Part shown: positions 56,719 through 64,000 of the stretch, in pieces | How the letters are laid out: each line of letters opens with the position of its first letter | How positions within the stretch are numbered: position 1 is the stretch's first letter | NCBI GenBank assembly: GCA_003184365.1 | Contig: NKYR01000044.1 | Coordinates: 232,023-296,022, forward strand | Length of the DNA: 64,000 bases | DNA from: Evernia prunastri | Lineage: Eukaryota; Ascomycota; Lecanoromycetes; Lecanorales; Parmeliaceae | Reading direction: 5' to 3' | Program-made: the position numbers and the translations under genes | Notes under the pieces: generated by a model | What the model saw: the letters and a program-made list of their open reading frames with translations, nothing else | The model's database searches: none | Told to the model about the DNA's origin: nothing

Positions 56719-57880
56719 CTGTAGAGAGAACACTAACTGTTAGCATGATCCAAATTGATTTCCAATGAGATCTGTGGCCGTCGTCTCGCATCTCTTAACC
56801 TAAGCGTTCCAGATCGATCGGGCAACCATTTCAGGATCGCCCTGCCGCGTACGCTTGAGAGTTTGACAATGGATAGGAGCGTGGATTACCGCCTTACAAC
56901 ATGATACGCCTACTCAGCAAGAGTACTTCACTACTCAGAGAGTTCCTCGGATATCTCCAGCGTTGAAAGTACCTTTGGGACAAACTCTTCAACTGATCCA
57001 CCCTCTCTGCTAGCTATCAACTCGACCTACTAAGTACAGACACGAAGAAGGGCACGTCGGTACACGAGCTCGTCAAATCTGTTTACGTCGACCTTGATAC
57101 ATCTGCTCTCGAAGCTTCTTAGCCCAACACTGGTAACATTTCTCGTAAAATTCCTCAGGAGTTACAGAAACCGCGCCCGACAGGCGATCCAAGACATTCG
57201 CTACTCAATTTGGGCTGCAGCTCCCGACCCCACTTTTCTTCTTCAAAAGCCGTGATCCAACGCCCTCTATCCAAACCATAAGCATATACAGCTCCACGGC
57301 CATGAAAGAAGTCTTAAAGGCTCTCACCGACCGGACCTCAGGAAATCCGACGATAAAGTCTGCCCAATATTTTCGACAGTGATCGGTTTCCAAGGGATTG
57401 ATCTGGTTGTTTTGGGGGAAGGGAGGAAGTGGGTTGGGAGACATTGGAAAGATTGAAAGTAGTGGGTAGATTGCGAGTAGAATGATCAGACTTTGCAATC
57501 TTTTTTTTCGCTGTTTCAATCTCTGCTTTCGCCTTCTTCCTTCTATTTCTTTCTGCGTGTGGCAATCTCGCCATACTTACAGGATCGACTCTGGCTTTGT
57601 ATCAAGGTCCCTCCCTCCAGACCTTCTTCTATGTGCCCTCCTTCTCCTTGTCCTCCTGCTCCCGGGCTGGCAACCTGTCAGGATTATGTAGGACACTTAG
57701 GTCCTCATTCTCATTTGCTCGTGCCATGTTTTGGGAGCGGGATGGAGCATGAAGGAGCGGGTTTGGGTTGTTGTGAGTGCCATCTCGTCGTTGATTTGGC
57801 GGGTGGGAGTGATGGGAGGGGATGGGTCGAGGTCCATGATCTCATGACCTTGAGTTGTTGCAGCGGTAGGGAGTGCATAG
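56719..57880. other. Intergenic, decayed sequence
   Basis: No frame with a domain or splice logic. A small minus frame near 57205-57574 and GA/CT-rich sequence near 57480-57660 are not convincing genes. Confidence 0.4.
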
Positions 57881-58616
57881 CTAATGATTTGCAATTATGG
57901 CTCTAACCACCAAGCCAAGCCCCCGGCTGCTGCAGTAGTTGCCACTGTCCCCACCGCGTGCCAAATTGTGTGTGATGCTACTGGAGCCAGCTCTGCTGCC
58001 GGTGGTGGTGGCGCTGGGATCAGCTCGGTCTGCGTACTTTTGTCTCAGAAAGTCGGGGATTCGATCTGGATCAAAAGGTCGATGTATGATGGATGACCAC
58101 ATGATGCGCGCATTGAGTTCGAGATTTTGTGCGGAAACTTCGGCAACCTGTTCTTCCAGCTGCGCATTCCGCTCCGCCAGCTGAATCACCACCGCGCTGC
58201 AGAGCTGGTTCCAGTTCTCGATTGCCGCCTTGGCCTTGGTATAAGTTTTACAGCCTTCTCCCTGCTTCTTGAGGAAATCCAGAAATGTACGCCATAGAAA
58301 CCCTTTGATATTTTGCCATTGGCAAGGACGATTCCGATGCGGATCTCTAAGCCGGTTCCGCCCATGATTCTTCGTCCCCCATTGATCCAACAGCTCTACG
58401 TATGCTGCGTCTTGTCGGAATCTAGCTGCGTTCAGCATCAGCCTTCGCAAGTTGAATGTTGCGTAGCGACGTCTTGATCCAGATATGGGTAGATACTTTG
58501 CTCCCACTGGCACGATGACGTTTGTGCGACTAGAGATAGGTCAGTAGAGGCATCGCTGAACCCGAAAAAGCTTACATGTTATGAGCAATGACGAGGTCGA
58601 ACTCATGTTTGCCTCC
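57881..58616 (-). CDS. Hypothetical coiled-coil protein, 5' end unresolved
   Basis: The last exon 58530-57881 and a preceding 41-nt exon (58616-58576) join in phase through GTAAGC to CTCTAG, reading GGKHEFDLVIAHNIRTNVIV then PVGAKYLPISGSRRRYATF. The protein continues with WQNIKGFLWRTFLDFLKKQG and a short coiled coil (AVVIQLAERNAQLEEQVAEV), then a disordered Ser/Gly tail. Further upstream a frame reads RRDLLLVADLG directly before this exon but is one base out of register, so either an intron ends at 58617 or there is a frameshift. No start codon is secure. I do not recognise the family. Surroundings are AT-richer and degraded, so it may be a pseudogene. Confidence 0.45.
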
Positions 58617-61600
58617 CTAAGTCAGCCACCAAGAGCAGATCTCGTCTACGTCTACTCCGAATGAGTCTTTCCTTAACAGCAGTAATTTAGTTAAGAAGCA
58701 CGTCTTGATGTATATATTGAAAAGCGAATATTATAGATAAATATAGCGCAGGAGTTCAGATTGCAGACTATATAGAGTTCCACGTTTGAGTCCTTTCTTG
58801 ACACGGACAATGATATTCAACTTTGCGATACCGTCAATCCCGGCATTGCTCGCTCCATTGGGAATCCAATCTAGAATTAGACACTGTCGTAGACCTCGGA
58901 ACATCCAGCAAATGAATGTCTCACATCAAGGAACATTAGGATATTTCATGCTTCTGACCATTCTGCCCAAAATCCTGATATTTGGCTGATCTGGATGCTA
59001 GTGTAACGCTCGACTTGTGCGTCAGCCTCTACAATTTTGGCCGAAATTTCTCGGTTTGGGTCTTCCAAGAATTTATTCCGCTGCGCTACAACATAAATGA
59101 ACCACCACCGGCGACCAAGTTGTCGCTCAGCTGACTTCAGTAACCAGCTATCATGCCAAGAAAGGGAATGGATGTCGCATCATTGTTTACGGTCTCTTTC
59201 TGGGTCTAGCGCACTCGCCGACCCTGTGCCTATTCATTCGGGTTATAATCTCATGCTATTAGCCAAATCTTGCTGATGTATTCATTCCGGACGAATTGAG
59301 TATGATGTTTGAGTTAGTTTTCAGACAAACACAGTTTTTCATATTGGTCAATGCGTCGTGTCTAGCTTTGAGAGTTCCATCGAACATGAAACCCTCGATA
59401 ATCGTGGACTGACATCCATATTGAGGGGGCGAGACTGTGGGCAATCCCATGAGAGATGCCCCAAGGCACCGCAAGAGTAAAAATTAGGCACTGCGAGTGA
59501 AAAATGTTAGTATGAGGACCTCAGAGGGATTAATGACGAAGCAGTACCGAAACAGAAGAGTTATGAAAGAACCGACGGCTTCTCTGTGAACCAAACGTAT
59601 CCGAAAGCTATGTAGAGAGATTCTGCAAATGAGCATCATCGTAGATGTCTTGTAACTAGTTTCAACCAACGACATGAAAAGTGGGAGAAGGCGACCCCGC
59701 TTCGATCAAATTCTGAGCAATGGCGAACTTGTTCCTCAACTTCGGAAACCAATGAAGCCCCACTCCTGCCCATCCAATTTCTATATGATTGATCTCAGCA
59801 GGAGCGACAGCAAGGATGACTTTACTTTGTGTCTGGTGCCTCTTAGCGGAGCTCTGGGCTCTAATGATGCAGCAAGGTTGGCAACATGGTCATTGTGGAA
59901 CCTGGTTCTTGTTGTCAGGTCTAAAGCCTCCACGAAGATGATAAAGATGGACCGGGCATTCTTATCACTCCAACACCATGCCTCTGTCAAATAAAACTTC
60001 GCCCTGCTGATTACAACCTGCTGTAAAAACCACCGCGAGCTTGTTTGCGACCAAGTGCTGTGATTCCTCAGTTCGAACAATATCATCCGTCCTTATGCGT
60101 TCAAGCAGAGCTGCGGCATCCTTCTAGTAGGATGTTGAATGGGGAGTCAATCACCATGAAGCCGCCGGTACGCTCAGATGTAGTTGCATAAGAGCTAGAT
60201 TGTTCTCTTGAAAGGATGTCACGAAATCGGAATCCCTATCTTTCAGTGACACGTCTGAGGAGCACCACATTGTTTCGTCAGCGAGATACGTCTTTCTGAG
60301 CCACTGCGAGCTTCTTAGTATTAACATAGAGTTATTAAAAGAAAAGGGATCATATCAGAGTTACGATCAACAGCTTTTCAGGCCGCCCGAAATATCCTAA
60401 CCCAACTAATCGATCAACGACGGTAGATCCACCAACTTGGGGTCATCGACGGTCAGTTTATCGAGATAGGCTTGATATAGACTGTGGTCTGGGTATCTTA
60501 GCCAATTTGACTTCATAGTCACCATCTCCGAGCATTTTGGACGTTGTTTGTCTAGACAGTGATTGTTGATTGTAAATTAATATTTAATCGACTGAGAGGA
60601 CAGTTGAACGAAGTTAGCGTTTGGCAGCATGTTTTACCGGGACGAACTTCAGAGTATTTTTATTTAGGAGCATTCATCGGCAATGTGACGATAAGACAGA
60701 TAAAGAGTACGCTGAGCAGAGACTTTGGTAGAAGTATAACAGGTCCTGGTCGCTCTTTCTGTTTCACGAAGATGCTTTGAGAAGGTTAGTTAGTAGGATA
60801 GGCACCATGCTGAGACTTCTTCAACTTCAACGCGTTTTCTCTTTGGGGCCTTTCCAAGATGAGTACGTCTTTTTGTGAGATATAAGGTCGACAATAATGA
60901 CCATATCTCTCATGCACAGCCGCAAAATCCTCATATCTGAACATGCCCATTCGCCCAAGTATCGTAAACCTCTCGGCGGTTCAAAAAAGCTCCCCCATCT
61001 CAAGCTTGAAACATATATCGTGACTTTGTCCGGCATGCAACCTCCGGATTAGAAGAAATAATCGTCAACGATAACTAGAGGGAAGCGGTGTAAGACTTTG
61101 TGGATGTACAATTTCACAACTTCATCACCGGACATATTTGCCTTTTCAGAGAGGGGTGGGTGCTGGGGCTTTCTTCATGTGACGCTCTACACTTGACCTC
61201 CTGCGGTGATGACAGCCCTCCGACCTGTCGAGCTCGGTATAGGAAATCGCAGAAATGAGCGTTACTTCCACCACACTTAAAATTGGCTAAAACGACGCGA
61301 ATGTCCTTGGAATTGGTCAAGGTGTCGCCAGACTTGACAGCGCTTCTTCACATGTCTCGTAGCAACATATTAACACGACCTAGATCGACTCTTCAACACG
61401 CTGACATCAGTGCTTCGTGTAAATAGTATCGGACGAGAGGGTAGGTTGTTTTTTTTTCTTAGCGCGAACCGCAGTACGCAAGACCGCGAGGACATGCGCC
61501 AACTGAAGCGCCACACTTCAGCGAGTGATATGATACCTTCGGTAGATCGATGGAATTAGCTTTGCCAATTTTAGTTTGCAGCTTCTATCTCAACAAGAAG

Positions 61601-63480
61601 CATCCTTGGAATCCATACGGTGTACGTTTTTGGCATGATGGTCTTCGGGTACAGATAAGACGAAGCCCTTCTGTGCCTAAGACCAGTATCTTTGATTCGG
61701 TGATATAGTGGTAGGCTCGATGTACTATGGGTAATTGAAGACTGAGGTTGAGGTTAGTGGAAAAGAAGACTCATTTTGCGGATGTACATATCCAGACCCC
61801 TCTTGGTCTATTAATAATGTTTTGATAAATGTGTTGAGAATTTGATCGAGCCTACATGACGCCGATAACAGCGCCTGTTCCGAGCCCAACATAGGCGAAA
61901 TAGGTCTTCCATTTGATGTATATACGAATGTACAAAGCAAGGAGACCTTCCATGGGAAGCTCAGAGCTATCGGACCATTGCTCTAGCTCAGGCTCGGACG
62001 AAAAGGCAGCAGGGCTCGATGGGCGATTTTTAGAGATACTGATTAATGCATAGCAGCAGATGAGGCTCACTCGATGCTCCAATGGTCTGCCTTGAGGGCA
62101 AGGAGCCTGGCCGAAAACCTTTGATGCACGATGACTATAATTGAGGGGTTGCGAAATGCTCCAAATTCCACCACATGAAGTGGGATGACTATTATATTTG
62201 TTTATAGACTAGTTTCCACCCTTCTGTGTTCCTCATCCAAATCACTTTTGACACCATATCACGTATATAAATAGCAGGAGCAAGTTCCAGCGTACGAGAT
62301 TGGCGTTGGTGCACCTGCTCTGGAAGGTGTTTCAATAATGATGAAAGAATTCTTATTTCATGATGCTGATACTCTCTAGTCGAGGAGAAACGTGGAGACA
62401 ACATAATAAATAAAGAAAATTCGATAGAGAATGTCTTTTCACTTGTCCTCCAGCCATGATTTTCGGCGCAGATTGCGCGTTGGCTCATGCATAACGATAT
62501 GTTTTCGTGCGCCTGGAAGTCCTCGCATGTAGCCTCCTCTTGTTTGGCTAGGTCTGTTACCATACTCTATCGATCAAATGCTGCATCAAATCATCCACGA
62601 CTTGAGGAAAGGGAGTCAAAAAAACGCTCAAAAACCTCATGCTGAAGAACAGGAATTGTTCCCCAGAAGCGTTTCCAATTGTGTAAGCATTGTTGTCGTA
62701 TGAGGTCTCTACGCGAGAAGAGGGCACAGGAAGATTACATCTTCACATCCTCAACGGCGCCCCTCTGAAAGGTGTGCTTGCGGAAGGTCTCAAGTCGATC
62801 CATTCAGAATTGCTGCTGATATCTGCTTTAGTCAACCCAATGCCCATACTCGAGCTCCTTTGCTGTTTTCTTGAAGATGTAAGATCTCTTTGTGCCGCCT
62901 CGATGATTTGCTAGTTACTCGCCTGTCCGATGCTGTGTTCTTGCTTGCTTTTCTTGTCACGGGCTGTTCGAACTCAAAGTTCGAAGAATTCAGGGGATCT
63001 TCATCACAAGGATTGAACAGCATGACGAAAGGATACAAGCGGTGGATCGATAGCAATGGCCGTCTTGCGCCGTCAGAGGTAACCTAGTAGATATGCATGG
63101 CCTTGGTAAGGTACTCACTGGCGAAGCCGAAAGCTCTGAGAACGTTAGTGGTTTGGTGGTTATTTTCGTCGTTTCCATCGACGAGCCGGGAATTTCGATT
63201 TTCTTCTAGCGGTCTGTCAGTGTCGCCGCTCTCCCGGCCTTATTATTTTCCGTCCTCCGTGCATCTCCATTGAGAGAGTCGTCGATATTCCATTTGGTGC
63301 GCCGTTCTGCGTCTGTGGCTGGGGAACCGAGATCGGAAGCGAAGTCTGGGCCCGGAGGAGTGAGGGCGGGAATTGAAGGAATCCGTCAAGTTGGAAGGAC
63401 GTTCCAGAACGACAACGACGCTGGCAACGTTCTTAGCCGCTCATAGTCAGTAACGCAACGTGTGAAGGATATGATCTTCC
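58617..63480. other. Gene-poor, AT-richer region with scattered remnants
   Basis: Almost 5 kb with only short frames. Minus frames at 59781-60086 (contains ARSIFIIFVEALDLTTRTRF) and 61852-62082 have protein-like composition but no partners. I found no terminal repeats, RNA gene or domain. It may be an old degraded accessory segment. Confidence 0.4.
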
Positions 63481-63852
63481 CTATTTCTTCAGTATCCGCG
63501 CTATATAAACCCAACTCCGAATATCGGCACATCGCGCAAAGGCTGATACAGTGGAGTAATGCGCGCGAACATTGGAAGTGTACGCTTGGTAATATTGAGA
63601 ATAGATCGCGCACTTCCACCGCATCGACCATTGGACCTTTGTGATCTTTACACAACCCGTCGAGTAGTCCTGCTCCGCTTGGGACACTAGCATTCGATGT
63701 TGCAAAGTAAGCACAAGTATTGAAAAAGCGCTGGGTGCGGTGATGAGTGTAGTAAATTCCGGAAGTGCTAGGATTAGGGCGACTAGGTGGGCGGCGATGC
63801 CGCCGACCCAGCTGCCAATGGCGCTGGCGATACTCGTAAGAGTGTTCCCCAT
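63481..63852 (-). CDS. Possible small N-myristoylated membrane protein
   Basis: A 123-codon frame starting MGNTLTSIASAIGSWVGGIA, then a hydrophobic stretch (AAHLVALILALPEFTTLITA). MGNxxT fits an N-myristoylation signal, and a Gly-start followed by a hydrophobic segment recalls tiny fungal membrane proteins of unknown role. The second half looks less protein-like and may be intronic or out of frame, so the true gene may end near 63700 or contain an intron. No domain is known to me. Confidence 0.35.
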   Translation of the reverse strand: MGNTLTSIASAIGSWVGGIAAHLVALILALPEFTTLITAPSAFSILVLTLQHRMLVSQAEQDYSTGCVKITKVQWSMRWKCAIYSQYYQAYTSNVRAHYSTVSAFARCADIRSWVYIARILKK

Positions 63853-64000
63853 GATGAGTTGTTTGTAAGAAGAGAAAAAGAAGAGTCAAAATGAAGTACC
63901 TGACCGGTAAGCCTGCAGAACCCCGAGTCTCCTATAAATGCTCACGGCGACATCGCTGTGATTGCGAAGTAGTCTATTTAATAGGATGGCCGCAACACGA
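63853..64000. other. Window edge, nothing recognised
   Basis: Promoter side of the preceding minus-strand frame; no gene seen. Confidence 0.4.

Overview
This 64 kb window is nuclear DNA of a filamentous ascomycete (Pezizomycotina). The support is: many short GT-AG introns (about 45 to 190 nt); fungus-specific families (chitin-binding CBM18 array with a GLEYA-type domain, PTH11-like rhodopsin-domain membrane protein, NACHT-ankyrin STAND protein, DUF7730/F-box-like protein, Thi20-type TenA fusion, capsule-type glycosyltransferase); and long gene-poor intergenic stretches. I cannot fix the class; Dothideomycetes or Leotiomycetes are plausible. Exon structures below were built by hand from splice signals and accepted only when phases closed; most multi-exon models sum exactly to a whole number of codons.

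Layout. 0-10 kb: a secreted peptidase-like protein whose HExxH site appears lost, a Ser/Thr-rich secreted protein with a Cys-rich tail, a fungal hypothetical with a C-terminal HicA-like module, and a DUF7730 protein. 11-15 kb: a broken NLR-like gene (NACHT plus about ten ankyrin repeats) with two frameshifts and a stop. 16.7-20.1 kb: a nine-exon cell-wall protein (signal peptide, DUF7908-like domain, five CBM18 modules, GLEYA-like domain) in which every CBM18 is split by a phase-0 intron at the same place. 20.8-23.0 kb: a ten-exon Thi20-like gene with an intact thiaminase-II half and a degenerate kinase half. 27-28.5 kb: a membrane-anchored GH16 glucanase. 28.5-34.4 kb: no gene, dense microsatellites and an assembly gap. 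34.4-36.2 kb: mitochondrial 2-methylcitrate dehydratase. 38.2-40.6 kb: two tandem paralogous small secreted six-cysteine proteins sharing an upstream element. 44-45.3 kb: glycosyltransferase. 46-53 kb: a GC-rich block with a SET methyltransferase, two small secreted proteins and an aquaporin. 54.5-55.9 kb: rhodopsin-domain membrane protein. 56-64 kb: AT-richer and mostly decayed, with a membrane-protein relic, a coiled-coil hypothetical and a possible small myristoylated protein.

The genes do not form an operon or an evident biosynthetic cluster. The recurring theme is the cell surface and secretion: CBM18/GLEYA wall protein, GH16, Ser/Thr-rich protein, at least five secreted proteins, capsule-type transferase, PTH11-like receptor. 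A second theme is decay of catalytic or signalling parts (peptidase-like, kinase half of Thi20, NACHT-ankyrin gene). No clearly new multi-gene system is visible. The best leads are the secreted paralog pair with its duplicated promoter element, the modular CBM18 exon array with one lost splice acceptor, and the Thi20 protein without kinase motifs.
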